Below, piece after piece: positions 1-9,301 of a stretch of 64,000 nucleotides of DNA; position 1 is the stretch's first letter, and the number at the start of each line of letters is the position of its first letter. A program made the position numbers and the translations under genes. Source of the DNA: Domibacillus indicus. GTDB lineage: Bacteria > Bacillota > Bacilli > Bacillales > Domibacillaceae. The DNA lies in assembly GCF_023715895.1 (NCBI RefSeq), contig NZ_JAMBOO010000017.1:24488-88487 (forward strand). The letters are read 5' to 3'. The notes beneath the pieces are model-generated. The model saw only the letters and a list, made by a program, of their open reading frames with translations, did no database searches and was not told where the DNA came from.

Positions 1-235
1 TTTCTGGTGTATCAATCAAGATCATGCGGACTGTTTCTGTTCTTCCTTTGTATACAACTTTGACTGTATCGCCGTCGACCACTTCTTTAACAGTCACTTT
101 AGCTGCTGTTTTTGGCAATGCAGCTTCAGCTGTTTGAATGGATTGATCTGCGGCAAATGGCACGTAAGAACCAGCGACTAGTGATAAAGAGAGAAGAGAG
201 GCAGTAAGCGGTTTGAAAAACTTAGATTTAAACAT
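1..235 (-). CDS. Thermonuclease (SNase-like), N-terminal part
   Basis: The gene runs off the left edge, so about 78 codons are visible. The ATG at 233-235 follows an AAGGAG site. The first ~30 residues form a signal peptide (basic start, hydrophobic core). Next comes the opening of the staphylococcal nuclease fold, with VVDGDTVKV followed by ETVRMILIDTPE, which carries the first metal-binding Asp and conserved strand residues. Known members are secreted Ca-dependent nucleases that cut DNA and RNA. The catalytic Arg/Glu residues further on are outside the window. The Excalibur protein and sortase that diverge from it suggest a surface-nuclease group, which is inference. Confidence 0.85.
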   Translation of the reverse strand, partial: MFKSKFFKPLTASLLSLSLVAGSYVPFAADQSIQTAEAALPKTAAKVTVKEVVDGDTVKVVYKGRTETVRMILIDTPE

Positions 236-493
236 GTTTTTTGCTCCTTAAAAAGTTATATAATCCAGAGTCAGGGGCGACATGATGAGTATTGAGGTTC
301 TCATTTAAGTAATAAAAAGCGTACAAAAACAAGATATGTTTGGATTTGGTAAAGAAAGGACCTTCTGTATTTTCCTATAAAAACAAGTAAAATTCTATAA
401 CTTTAGTTCGACAAATCACGACAAAAGAAGTGAACAGCAATCTTATCTACATTTTTATGTAAATTCAACAGGTAGTTGAGAGGTGGATAACAA

Positions 494-679
494 TCAGTTT
501 TTTAGAAAAAAGGACGATTCTTTAAACAAAAAAATATTAAAAAGTAATAAAAAAATGAAAATAAAGATTATAAAGGCAAAAATCGGGTAACCCAATAAAG
601 AATATGAATCATCTATTATCTCAATTAGTTGAAGGCTTTTTTTGCGTGAAATGTTATTTTCATAATCTTTATGGTTCAT
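494..679 (-). CDS. Possible small membrane protein
   Basis: A 61-codon reading frame with a charged N-terminal half and one strongly hydrophobic segment (about residues 32-52). No good ribosome site is visible upstream of its ATG and I do not recognise the family. It sits alone in the 580-bp divergent space between the nuclease and the Excalibur gene. It may be a chance frame in AT-rich DNA. Nothing else was seen in this gap. Confidence 0.25.
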   Translation of the reverse strand: MNHKDYENNISRKKSLQLIEIIDDSYSLLGYPIFAFIIFIFIFLLLFNIFLFKESSFFLKN

Positions 680-814
680 TGCTAAAAAGATAGTATATCG
701 AAACTTAAAAATTGTTGAGTTTAAAAAATGAAGGTTTTAATGCATCACTACATAATTGACACTTTACTTATCGGTAGTAATGTTTCAAAAAATATAGTGA
801 AAAGAGGGCGAAAG

Positions 815-1291
815 ATGAAGAAATGGTTCTCAGGATTTGCAGTGGTTTCATTTTTATTAATGGCGTTTGCAAGCGGTTCCTTAGCGGCACCTGCGGATGA
901 CAGAGATTGTCCACAGTTTTCAAGCAATCAGGAAGTTATGCAATTTTGGTATGACAATGGATACAGCGCTTCTAATGATCCGCATGATTTAGACCGTGAC
1001 AATGACGGAGCCCCTTGTGAAGTGAGTTCATCAGAGTACAACGACTTTGTTGCTTCCCAGGAAAGCAATGACTCTACATCTAACAGCAATGATTCTACAT
1101 CAGAAAACACGGATTCATCATCTGATAGTACTTCTGAGGATCAGAGCAATGCTAACACTCAACAATCAAATGCAGCAGGTGAAAAAATGCCTGATACGGC
1201 TACCAATGATGTCGGGATGATAGGAATGGCCGCTGTTATGGCTGCAGCTGGCGGAGCCCTTCTTATCCGCCGCAAAAAAGTGAAAGAGTAA
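815..1291 (+). CDS. Excalibur-domain cell-wall protein with LPXTG-like anchor
   Basis: An in-frame ATG at 728 exists, but the signal peptide begins at 815 (MKKWFSG, hydrophobic core, cleavage near SLAAPAD), so 815 is chosen. Residues ~25-65 are an Excalibur Ca-binding domain with the typical DRDNDGAPCE loop and paired cysteines. A long Ser/Thr/Asn/Asp linker follows, then a sorting signal of the MPDTATN type, a hydrophobic stretch and a basic tail (RRKKVKE). Excalibur domains often occur with or fused to SNase-like nucleases. The sortase gene 77 bp downstream is the likely anchoring enzyme. The role beyond Ca binding at the surface is unknown. Confidence 0.85.
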   Translation: MKKWFSGFAVVSFLLMAFASGSLAAPADDRDCPQFSSNQEVMQFWYDNGYSASNDPHDLDRDNDGAPCEVSSSEYNDFVASQESNDSTSNSNDSTSENTDSSSDSTSEDQSNANTQQSNAAGEKMPDTATNDVGMIGMAAVMAAAGGALLIRRKKVKE

Positions 1292-1367
1292 CAAGAGCGA
1301 CAGGGCAACCTGTCGTTTTTTATAGGTGGTAAAAAGATAATTACATACGGTCAACGGAGGTGTTATT

Positions 1368-2000
1368 TTGAGAAAAACAATAGGCATTTTCTTGTTGATA
1401 GCTGGATTGGTTCTCGGGGTCTCTAATTTTGTAAGCTGGCAGGAAGGCCGTTCATCAGCTGAAAATATGACAACAGAAGAAGTAGCCCACTATAACCGGA
1501 TTAAAAATACTTCTGAGAAAACAACGGACGACCGAAAAGTTACACCTTCTCCACAGTCGACGAGTAAAGAAAAGGTTACGATAAACAATCAGCATATACT
1601 AGGTGAAAAAGTAGGTATGCTTGTAATTCCAAAAATCCAACAAAAATATCAGATATTTTGGGGAACCGATGAAAAGGTGCTGAAAAAGGGAGTAGGGATG
1701 TTTGACAGCAAAAGAACGACACCTCCCGGGGAAAAACATACAGTGTTAAGCGGTCATAGAGATACAGTTTTTGTTCGATTAGGTGAATTGGAAATAGGTG
1801 ATTCTTTGGTGGTGGAATATGACAACCAAACCTATCATTATATTATTCAAAAGATATGGATTACAAACAAAGAAGACCGCTCGGTAATAGTGGATAAAGA
1901 AGAACCTACATTAACGCTCACGACATGTTATCCTTTTTCCTATGTAGGGAATGCCCCCGACCGGTATATCATTCAAGCAGTTCTATCAAAACCAGCCTGA
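1368..2000 (+). CDS. Sortase, class D type
   Basis: Starts with TTG at 1368, eight bases after CGGAGG. Residues 5-22 are a membrane anchor, then a ~55-residue linker, then the sortase barrel. The catalytic triad is visible: His130 (SGHRDT), Cys187 (TLTTCYPF) and Arg199 (APDRY). The TLTTC sequence and ~210-residue size fit class D (YhcS-like) enzymes, which join proteins with LPXTA/LPXTG-like signals to the wall peptide. It directly follows the Excalibur protein, whose MPDTA signal is a plausible substrate (inference). Confidence 0.9.
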   Translation: MRKTIGIFLLIAGLVLGVSNFVSWQEGRSSAENMTTEEVAHYNRIKNTSEKTTDDRKVTPSPQSTSKEKVTINNQHILGEKVGMLVIPKIQQKYQIFWGTDEKVLKKGVGMFDSKRTTPPGEKHTVLSGHRDTVFVRLGELEIGDSLVVEYDNQTYHYIIQKIWITNKEDRSVIVDKEEPTLTLTTCYPFSYVGNAPDRYIIQAVLSKPA

Positions 2001-2058
2001 TAAAACAAGCAAGCCGCAGAATAAATTTGCTTGCAATATCCACAGAGAAAAAGAAAGA

Positions 2059-2084
2059 CCCTATCAGTCAAGGAACTGATAGGG
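2059..2084 (+). terminator. Hairpin terminator after sortase
   Basis: Perfect 10-bp stem CCCTATCAGT/ACTGATAGGG with a 6-base loop, followed by CTTTCT and preceded by A/G-rich sequence. It lies between two convergent genes and may serve both. Confidence 0.75.
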
Positions 2085-2133
2085 CTTTCTGTGTTGTAAG
2101 TAGAAATCTTTCTATGTTGTATCGAATAATGAA

Positions 2134-3675
2134 TTAAGCTAATTGCAACATTTCTTTTTCCATCTGTACAGATTGTCTGTAATCTTCTGCGATGGCTAAC
2201 TTGGTAAATTCAACAGTTTTATTATAATTTTTCGTAACTACCTGTTCAATTTCCTGTAATGTAACTCTGAAGAACTCTTTTCGATCATTCACTTTATTTA
2301 CTTTGTTTTTTGCAAAGGATTTATGAAGAGCATTTTCTAGAGCAGGAGCATCTTCACAAAAAATCATTGCGTGGACATCAAATGTAAAAGGAACAGAAGC
2401 ATCACCAAGTTCTTTGACTCGATCCATTGGCTCAAGACGTCTGGTCATACCGATTTTATAAACATTCTCTCCAAAAGAACCGATGTTGGATATGATATAT
2501 ACATACCCAGCGCGAGTATTTTGGACACGGAACAGAACGTCCTCTTTATTTCTCTTAGTATCTGCAAGTTGAGCTTCAAGCTCTCTTAGTTTAGCCAGCA
2601 GCTTTTCTTTTTCTGCGTCATTAGAATTAGCAAGCTGCATATTCATTTTTTCGATCGCTTGCTCAAAATGTTTCTCTTCTTTTTCGACTTTCTCTTTTGC
2701 TTTTTCAAGCTCCTTGAGTGCTTTTGCTTCTTCACGCATTTGTTCTTTAATCGCCTGTTGTTCTTCTTTTTCTTCCTGTTTCTTCTGCTCGAATTCGTAT
2801 TTTAAATCCAACTCTTTTAGTTTAAGTTCACAATAGTGTTTGGTAATGGAAACACTCTGCATATCAGTAAGCTTATTTAATTCTGTATAGACTTTCATTA
2901 AACGTTTCTCACTTGCTTCAACGTTACTGAATTTCACCTTACTAATAATATTGTCACATTCGTTGTTAAACGCTCTTAACGTTAATTTGATTGTATCTAA
3001 GATAAACTCCCGGCCTTTTTTCTTGTCATTACCGATTGTCCAATCTAAGGAGTGGTGGGTAGCTGCACGGTCCTTTACAAGTTGTTTTTGTTCAGAACGG
3101 ATTTTATCCAATTTCTTCTGGTACATTTCTGAGGTTTCAAAACCATATTTAGGTTCATAGAAACCGAAAGACTGCATCTGTAATTCTTCCTCTACGTCGA
3201 CTAGTTTTTGTTGCAAAGAGGAGATATTTTCTGCTAGTTCTTGTTTTTTGCTATGCAAATTATCGATATCATTCGTTACTTTTTCTTTTTTGCTTTGTAT
3301 TTCTGAGAAGGAATTAATTTCACTTAATTGAGTCAATAGAACTGTCTTTTGATTCTCTAACTGGTCTATTTTTTTCTTGAGTTGTGTCTTTGTAACTGAA
3401 AGATCATGAAGAGGAGCAAATTCATCCAGCTCTTTCAGTATCAATGTTTTTTTGTCTGAAAGCATTTGGTATTCGTGTTTTAGGCTTGTTAGCTTATCTT
3501 GAACCTCTTTTAATTCTGCAAATCCACTATTTTCCCAATCAACTTGAGCTTTTTTCATTTCACTACGACGCTGAATAATGAGAACAATTGCAATGATAAC
3601 AGGGACAACTAAAAACCAGAGTGCTGAGAGAAGGGAAATGAACCAGACAGAATGCTGCCATTTCTCTTTATACAT
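2134..3675 (-). CDS. SNIPE-type membrane nuclease (DUF4041 + GIY-YIG/T5orf172)
   Basis: ATG at 3675 after TGGAGG. Order of parts: one N-terminal transmembrane helix (~14-35), a long coiled coil (~50-165), a DUF4041 domain (~170-300; FGFYEPKYGF to about YCELKLKELDLKYEFEQ), a second charged coiled coil, then a GIY-YIG-like T5orf172/MUG113 nuclease domain (~388-475) with GYVYI, YKIGMTRR and the Glu in ALENALHKSF. DUF4041 plus GIY-YIG with a membrane anchor is the architecture reported for SNIPE, a surface-associated nuclease that cuts phage DNA during entry. Assignment is by architecture. It is monocistronic and stands at the edge of a defence-like island. Confidence 0.8.
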   Translation of the reverse strand: MYKEKWQHSVWFISLLSALWFLVVPVIIAIVLIIQRRSEMKKAQVDWENSGFAELKEVQDKLTSLKHEYQMLSDKKTLILKELDEFAPLHDLSVTKTQLKKKIDQLENQKTVLLTQLSEINSFSEIQSKKEKVTNDIDNLHSKKQELAENISSLQQKLVDVEEELQMQSFGFYEPKYGFETSEMYQKKLDKIRSEQKQLVKDRAATHHSLDWTIGNDKKKGREFILDTIKLTLRAFNNECDNIISKVKFSNVEASEKRLMKVYTELNKLTDMQSVSITKHYCELKLKELDLKYEFEQKKQEEKEEQQAIKEQMREEAKALKELEKAKEKVEKEEKHFEQAIEKMNMQLANSNDAEKEKLLAKLRELEAQLADTKRNKEDVLFRVQNTRAGYVYIISNIGSFGENVYKIGMTRRLEPMDRVKELGDASVPFTFDVHAMIFCEDAPALENALHKSFAKNKVNKVNDRKEFFRVTLQEIEQVVTKNYNKTVEFTKLAIAEDYRQSVQMEKEMLQLA

Positions 3676-3941
3676 AAAAAACCTCCATTTTATTTACAAG
3701 TTCACAGGACAAGAAATGATATATAGTTTAAATTTAACAATATCCACCATACCATAACATTTAGTAGACATTATTCTTAATTTGTTACAAAATAATGGAT
3801 TTTTCTATAGTTTTTTTATCTGTAAAATACCACAAATGATGTTGTGCATTTCTTTTTTGCTAATAATGTAATCGAATTAGGAAGATTTTTCTCTTCATAT
3901 AAAAATGCATAATGAGATCGATAAAGTAATATCAGAACCCT

Positions 3942-4076
3942 GAACAAGCCGTTAAAAATGTATATCGTGTTTTAATGTCTAGAGGCAGAGTGAGCTTGAT
4001 TGTATATATACCTAAGCAAGCTAGAAACATGGAAACTATTGCACTTCTTCGCGCTACAGGCATGGATTTTATATAA
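3942..4076 (+). pseudogene. C-terminal scrap of a DUF2075 helicase
   Basis: A 44-codon open stretch with no start reads EQAVKNVYRVLMSRGRVS then LIVYIPK. This matches the end of DUF2075-type helicases (compare NTYKTLMTRGMKGCYVY in the intact gene at 7110). A weak GAGTA/TACTC hairpin with a T-run follows at about 4111-4142. The rest of the 3676-4191 gap shows no gene. The scrap indicates deletion of an earlier helicase gene. Confidence 0.6.
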
Positions 4077-4191
4077 AGCGAATTGAGGCATGTTTATTTA
4101 ACCAGATTGGGAGTAATAGTTAAAGGATGCTACTCTTTTTTGTATAAACATATTTGGTTTTTGAGGATATGAATCACGAGGAGAATATAAA

Positions 4192-4614
4192 ATGAAAATT
4201 GCGCTAGTAAGCTGCACAAAACTAAAAGCTAGTTATCCGTGCACCGCAAGAGAGATGTACCAGGAATCTACTTTGTTTAAGAAGGCGGTTAATTTTATTG
4301 AGCAGCAAGGCTATGATGATTGGTATGTGTTGTCTGCAAAGTATGGACTCTTAAGACAAAAAGATTTGATTGAGCCATCCGACTTAACCCTGAACACCAT
4401 GAAGGTATCAGAAAGAAGAAAATGGTCCGAGATGGTGATTAAACAACTAGAAGATTTACAATTGGATATAACAAATGTTGACTTCTATGCAGGGGCTAAA
4501 TATAGAGAATATTTAATACCTACTCTTACAAAAAAGGGGCTTACATGTAATGTACCTCTTGAAGGAAAAGCGATAGGTGAACAGTTAAGCTATTATACAA
4601 CCCACACCAGGTAA
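4192..4614 (+). CDS. DUF6884 protein
   Basis: 140 residues, ATG after GAGGAG. It opens with IALVSCTKLK, then the small-residue/Cys pattern and YVLSAKYGLL, typical of the DUF6884 family (distantly YaaA-like). The biochemical role is not established. It is 27 bp upstream of the ScoMcrA-like HNH gene on the same strand, so the two probably form an operon. A second, broken DUF6884 copy lies at 10923-11366 behind another nuclease-like gene, which suggests a repeated partnership. Confidence 0.75.
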   Translation: MKIALVSCTKLKASYPCTAREMYQESTLFKKAVNFIEQQGYDDWYVLSAKYGLLRQKDLIEPSDLTLNTMKVSERRKWSEMVIKQLEDLQLDITNVDFYAGAKYREYLIPTLTKKGLTCNVPLEGKAIGEQLSYYTTHTR

Positions 4615-4641
4615 CACTATAGATAATGAGGTGCTGCACAG

Positions 4642-6012
4642 ATGCCTATACCTAAAAATATTAACCAAGAACATATAATCCAGGCAATACAAAAAATCAG
4701 TAAAGAGGGAGTGCCAGAAAAGAGAGGATCAACAAGGTTCAGTATTTTATATGAAGGAAAGCATTATCCTCCTAAATATGTTATTTCAATTGCAAATATC
4801 TTCGCAAATGGTGAAGAACTTTCATCTTCAAAGTTTAGCGGCGGAGAAGAAACAAATAAATTTCTTAGTAAACTAGGCTTTAACATAGTTGAAACTACAA
4901 TAAATAAAGCAGAAACTCGTTTTGAGTATAGTGAAATGAATAAAGAAGTCAATCCTCATGCTATTATTCAAAGAAAAGCCGATGAAAGTCTTTTCGAGGT
5001 GTTTGACAAGGAGCTTTACGATACTAGCAGGATGATTCAAAAAGAATTCGAAAAAGAAAAGCACAAAGAAGCCTGGAATCAATGGAGGGATATAATAAAA
5101 AAAGTTATTGAGGAAGTTGCTTATGATTTTGATGTAATCCCTCATAGGTGGATTATTGGCCAACGTCTTTTGCAGTATTTTTGGTTTGAAATAAAACATA
5201 AAGATAGACGAAATTCTGCATCATCAATTTCTTTTTCAGTAAATCAGGAGCAATTAAAAGTATATCTTGAATGGAACAGGCAGCAGAGTGAGAGGTCAGT
5301 AAATAATTTAGAAGAGCATAATCAATGGATTAATTTCATAACTAGTTGGGTGAACGGTTACCACATTGACTTAAATAAATTTAGTTTTTGGGTAGTCAAC
5401 AATAACCCTGAGCCTATCACTTTAAATCAATTTATAAATGATTCTCGAATGGCAAGACTCAAGATTCAACAACAGCAACACAATGATATTTTTTCTTTTA
5501 GAGTAGGGGTTATTATTTCTAGAGAAGATTTTCTAAGGCTGAACAATTATGAATCTAAATTAATGGAATGGTTTATTCAACTTAAAGGAATTTATCCACA
5601 TACAACTCGAAATTTATATAATGGTGAATTGGGAAAGGCAGTTTATGGAGATATTGAGGCTGAACTTTTAGAAGAAAACCTACATCGATTTGAAGGGAAA
5701 GTTAAACATTACTTTGGCAAAAGGTACGAACGCGACCCTATAAATCGCAAGCATGCTATTGAAATTCATGGTTTATCGTGTAAGGTATGTGGGTTTAATT
5801 TTGAAAAGGTTTACGGGGAGCGAGGCAAGGACTTTATCGAAGTACATCATGTAAAGGCGCTTAGCTCATTAGTAGAAGAAATGCTCATTGACCCTAGAAA
5901 AGACCTTGTACCTATCTGTGCTAACTGTCACAGGATGATACATAGACGAAAAGATGATGTGTTAACAATTGAGGAACTAACAACTTTATTAAAAGATAAG
6001 AACACCGATTAA
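4642..6012 (+). CDS. HNH endonuclease with ScoMcrA-like head domain
   Basis: 456 residues, start after GAGGTG. Residues ~1-85 resemble the N-terminal head domain of ScoMcrA-type enzymes (INQEHIIQAI, KHYPPKYVISIA, FSGGEETNKFLSKLGF). A long unassigned middle follows. The last ~90 residues are an HNH domain: CKVCG (~380-384), EVHHVKAL (~400), CANCHRMIH (~428-436). ScoMcrA is a modification-dependent type IV restriction enzyme. An SRA or sulfur-binding module is not obvious here, so the modification read, if any, is unknown. Co-directional with the DUF6884 gene. Confidence 0.8.
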   Translation: MPIPKNINQEHIIQAIQKISKEGVPEKRGSTRFSILYEGKHYPPKYVISIANIFANGEELSSSKFSGGEETNKFLSKLGFNIVETTINKAETRFEYSEMNKEVNPHAIIQRKADESLFEVFDKELYDTSRMIQKEFEKEKHKEAWNQWRDIIKKVIEEVAYDFDVIPHRWIIGQRLLQYFWFEIKHKDRRNSASSISFSVNQEQLKVYLEWNRQQSERSVNNLEEHNQWINFITSWVNGYHIDLNKFSFWVVNNNPEPITLNQFINDSRMARLKIQQQQHNDIFSFRVGVIISREDFLRLNNYESKLMEWFIQLKGIYPHTTRNLYNGELGKAVYGDIEAELLEENLHRFEGKVKHYFGKRYERDPINRKHAIEIHGLSCKVCGFNFEKVYGERGKDFIEVHHVKALSSLVEEMLIDPRKDLVPICANCHRMIHRRKDDVLTIEELTTLLKDKNTD

Positions 6013-6087
6013 GGAAAAATTTTGTCGGAAAATTCACAAGTAAAAGTGCAATTAAATTTTCCCAAACGTACGGAGTTAGCGAAACAA

Positions 6088-6118
6088 TCCACTTTGCTAT
6101 AGGTATTCGCAAAGTGGA
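6088..6118 (+). terminator. Hairpin terminator between convergent genes
   Basis: Perfect 10-bp stem TCCACTTTGC/GCAAAGTGGA with an 11-base loop, followed by CTTTTT. It ends the HNH operon. The convergent ParB-like gene stops 14 bp away and may share it. Confidence 0.8.
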
Positions 6119-6131
6119 CTTTTTAAAAATG

Positions 6132-6866
6132 CTACTCTAAATGCTCGTCGATTTTCCCTTGTAAATATAACATTGCTACATTGTTAAAGTTTAAGGCAGC
6201 AGCTAGTATTTCAATTTGTTGAAAGGCAGATAACTCTTGGAATCGTTGAGCGTTTTTAAAAAAGTGCTGTAAAAATTTGCGTTTTTCACCTGTCAGTCTT
6301 TCTGCATTGTTTAGACCTGCTCTTTCGTACAAAAAATCCTTTACAGAGTTTTCTAATTTCAGACCCTCAATCCAATTTAAGGTTTCTTCTGTTGTGTAGT
6401 CATTTTTATATTCAGCTGGAACGGTTGGTTTGTATTGATAATTGGTGAAATCCTGATTTGTGAAACCGGTCTTTTCAAGAATTTCTATTGACGGTACATT
6501 GCTCAACAGGAGCTTATTTAAAATATACTGCTTATTAGCTTTGTTCGAGTCTCCTTTGTTATCAAGTCTTTTCAGGATCTTAAGATATTCCGAATTTTTG
6601 TCTGTAAAATCTTCTATTATACAGGGAGCTTTTTTAAACCCCATCTCTTTGATGAAAGAGTAACGATCGTAGCTCCCTACTAAATAATACTCATCTTTTT
6701 GAGGATGTTTTTCAACGGGTAGAAGTAAGTCAAAAGTGTTGAGGTAATCAAGACTCCTGTGCATCCTTTTTGAGAACGTTCCTGTAACTTTTGGGTTATA
6801 TAGAGGTTTTATTTTGTCTATTGGTATTGTGATGATATTTATCTCGGTTCTCGTCTTTGTAAACAT
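6132..6866 (-). CDS. ParB/Srx-fold nuclease-like protein
   Basis: 244 residues. The N-terminal ~90 residues match the ParB-like fold: IPIDKIKPLYNP, a line of conserved small residues, then YYLVGSYDRYSFIKEMGF. This is the place where ParB proteins carry their nucleotide-binding Gly-Arg loop, here GSYDRY. The C-terminal half is helical and unassigned. A GGGGG ribosome-like site is upstream. No ParA partner is nearby, so a partition role is unlikely. Stand-alone ParB-like proteins are common in mobile and defence regions. Confidence 0.65.
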   Translation of the reverse strand: MFTKTRTEINIITIPIDKIKPLYNPKVTGTFSKRMHRSLDYLNTFDLLLPVEKHPQKDEYYLVGSYDRYSFIKEMGFKKAPCIIEDFTDKNSEYLKILKRLDNKGDSNKANKQYILNKLLLSNVPSIEILEKTGFTNQDFTNYQYKPTVPAEYKNDYTTEETLNWIEGLKLENSVKDFLYERAGLNNAERLTGEKRKFLQHFFKNAQRFQELSAFQQIEILAAALNFNNVAMLYLQGKIDEHLE

Positions 6867-7109
6867 ACAAGCACCCCCCTTACACCATGCATATGAGTAT
6901 TGAAACTTGTCCTATTACAACAAGCATTTCGTATCTTAGTTAGATTGGTTAGAGAAGGATGCAGAATTTGCTCCTGTATAAGAACTTGCTCCTGTTATAA
7001 AAATAGGTGGTAATTTATCTTTTATAAGGAAGCTGTTTTTAAAGAGAGGAAAAAGGTTATAGAAATTTGAAAAACACAGCAAAATACTCCATAGAATAGG
7101 AGAGAAAAA

Positions 7110-8957
7110 ATGATTATATATAATGAAACTTCATCAAACTTTTTAGATCATGTGTATGACAATAAAATTGGCTATGTGCTACAACAAAATGTGCTGTCTA
7201 AAATGAACAAGGTGGTTTCATCAAGCGAACTAAGATCCTGGGAAAATTCTCTTCCGCAGATGGCTAAAGTGTTACGTGAAGCTGATTTACAGAAGGATAC
7301 TCATGTTTTACTTGAGTATAAGTTACCCTCTTCAGAAAAAAGAATTGATTTTCTAGTTACGGGCCAAGATGAGAAAGGAAATAAGAATGCCGTAATTATT
7401 GAGCTGAAACAGTGGCAGAAATCAAAGGTTGCTGAAGGGGATGGAATTGTTCGAACCTTTCTGGGCGGCCGGGAGCGGGAAACAGTTCATCCTGCGTATC
7501 AAGCTGCTTCTTATAAACGATACTTGCAAAACTTCAATGAATCCCTATACAGCAGTTCATCTATCCAACTTCATTCTTGTGCTTATTTACATAACTATAT
7601 TGCAGCTAGGAATGAGGAGCCTTTGTTAGATGAACGGTATAAGGACTATATTAACGATTCTCCATTATATTTTCAGTTTGACGATAGAGAGTTGGCTCAA
7701 AAGATTGGCCAGTGTGTTGCACAAGGAAATGGGAGAGAAATTGCAGAAACGATTGAGAATGGAAAAATCCGACCATCTAAAAAGTTGGTGGAAACAGTCA
7801 GTTCACTTATTGAGGGAAATGAAGAGTTCATTCTACTAGATGAACAGAAGGTAGCATACGAAAAAGTAATCAGTAAATATAATGAATTTAAAAATCAAAC
7901 AGATCAAAAACATGTCATTTTGATTAAAGGTGGGCCAGGGACAGGGAAATCCGTTATTGGCTTAAACTTAATGAGCTATATGTTAAAAAACAGGGCGTAT
8001 GTGGAGTATATTACACCAAATCAAGCTTTCAGAGAGGTACTACGTAAAAAGTTAATTGGAACATCAGGACGTATGGAAGTAAGGGACTTGTTTAAAGGGT
8101 CTGCTTCCTATGTTGATGCACCTGAGAACTACTTTGATGTACTTATTTGTGATGAAGCTCATCGTTTAAAAGAACATGGTCATATGAAAAAGAAAATTGA
8201 GGGCGAAAATCAAGCTACCCAAATTATCAGGTCTTCAAAGATTAGTGTCTTTTTTATCGATGATTTTCAACAAATCTCTAGAAAAGATATTGGAAGCCTA
8301 GAGTTGTTGAAAAAGGAAGCAGAGAGATTTGGAGCAGAGGCCCATATCGTTGAATTAGAATCACAGTATCGCTGCGCCGGTTCCGGAAATTATATTGCAT
8401 GGTTAGAGAGTATTTTTAACGAGAATGACCATTCTATTTCACTCGAAGGTGATTTTGAATTTAAGGTTGTCTCCAATCCTCATGAGTTGAAAGAAGAAAT
8501 CGTGGATAAGCGTGGTGGCAGGCTTTTAGCTGGATATGCATGGGATTGGACAAAGAATACAAAAGGTGCAGAATTGCCAACTGACGTTGTTATAGAGGAG
8601 CATAACTTTGCCCTACCATGGAACGATCCAAATCGTATTGACTGGGCTATCCATCCAGACTGTGCTAGCCAAATAGGCTGCATTCACACTGTGCAAGGGC
8701 TTGAAATGAACTATGTCGGAGTTATTATTGGGAAAGACTTAGGCTATGATGAAGAAACAAAATCTCTCATTGTTCGAAGAGACGAGTTCAAAGATAAAGG
8801 AGCCAAGCCGGCTAAACCAAAAAAAGGTCAGCCTGACTCTCTTGAGAATCTTGTTCGTAATACTTACAAAACCCTAATGACAAGAGGAATGAAGGGTTGC
8901 TATGTTTATTGCAGTGATAAAGAGTTGGAAAAATATATACGGGAGCGCAGTAAATAG
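7110..8957 (+). CDS. PD-(D/E)XK nuclease fused to DUF2075 DNA/RNA helicase
   Basis: 615 residues, start after AGGAGAG. The N-terminal ~130 residues contain RIDFLVTG and AVIIELKQW (~77-103), the Asp and Glu-x-Lys of a PD-(D/E)XK nuclease. The helicase core has Walker A GGPGTGKS (~274-281), Walker B/DEAH LICDEAHRLK (~345-354), a conserved QYRCAGSGNY, HTVQGLEMNYVGV and the C-terminal NTYKTLMTRGMKG motif of the DUF2075/Schlafen-like helicases. It is probably a nucleic-acid processing defence enzyme (inference). A MazG-like gene lies 340 bp downstream on the same strand, separated by an IS remnant. Confidence 0.85.
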   Translation: MIIYNETSSNFLDHVYDNKIGYVLQQNVLSKMNKVVSSSELRSWENSLPQMAKVLREADLQKDTHVLLEYKLPSSEKRIDFLVTGQDEKGNKNAVIIELKQWQKSKVAEGDGIVRTFLGGRERETVHPAYQAASYKRYLQNFNESLYSSSSIQLHSCAYLHNYIAARNEEPLLDERYKDYINDSPLYFQFDDRELAQKIGQCVAQGNGREIAETIENGKIRPSKKLVETVSSLIEGNEEFILLDEQKVAYEKVISKYNEFKNQTDQKHVILIKGGPGTGKSVIGLNLMSYMLKNRAYVEYITPNQAFREVLRKKLIGTSGRMEVRDLFKGSASYVDAPENYFDVLICDEAHRLKEHGHMKKKIEGENQATQIIRSSKISVFFIDDFQQISRKDIGSLELLKKEAERFGAEAHIVELESQYRCAGSGNYIAWLESIFNENDHSISLEGDFEFKVVSNPHELKEEIVDKRGGRLLAGYAWDWTKNTKGAELPTDVVIEEHNFALPWNDPNRIDWAIHPDCASQIGCIHTVQGLEMNYVGVIIGKDLGYDEETKSLIVRRDEFKDKGAKPAKPKKGQPDSLENLVRNTYKTLMTRGMKGCYVYCSDKELEKYIRERSK

Positions 8958-9059
8958 AAAAATTAAGTGATCTCGTATGTTAAAAAAGAATAAATGATTT
9001 ATTCAAGCGTATCCTATTTTTCTGTAGTATTTGTATTAAGATAGTTCATTATAGGAAAT

Positions 9060-9241
9060 CTTTAATAACAGCTTAATGATAATTGTAAGCTTCAATTTTC
9101 CGTTTTGGTACAGCTGCCTCACCTGTTGTTTGAATTTGGATATAAAAGTACCGTGTTCTCGCTTGCTTATCGTGCGGCGCTTTATTTGTTTTAGGTCAAG
9201 TGTACGTGACCTTAATGTTTTGCTCAGATAATTGTAAGCGT
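9060..9241 (-). mobile_element. Decayed end of an IS3-family element
   Basis: Reading on the minus strand gives a degraded OrfA start (SKREHGTFISKFKQQVRQLY then QNGK) that aligns with OrfA of the fuller copy at 13490-13774. The DNA also matches across the terminal segment (TCAAGTGTACGTGACCTTA and the end near CAGATAATTGTAAGCG). Only about 180 bp of one end remains, with frame-breaking changes. Confidence 0.7.
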
Positions 9242-9301
9242 TCCAAAACAATGCTTTATGCAGTATTTCGGTTTGAAAAATCAATGAAATAGGGTGTATA
9301 T

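Noticed and set aside
6132..6866. Partition (ParB) function
   Set aside because: There is no ParA gene or centromere-like repeat nearby, so only the fold is claimed.
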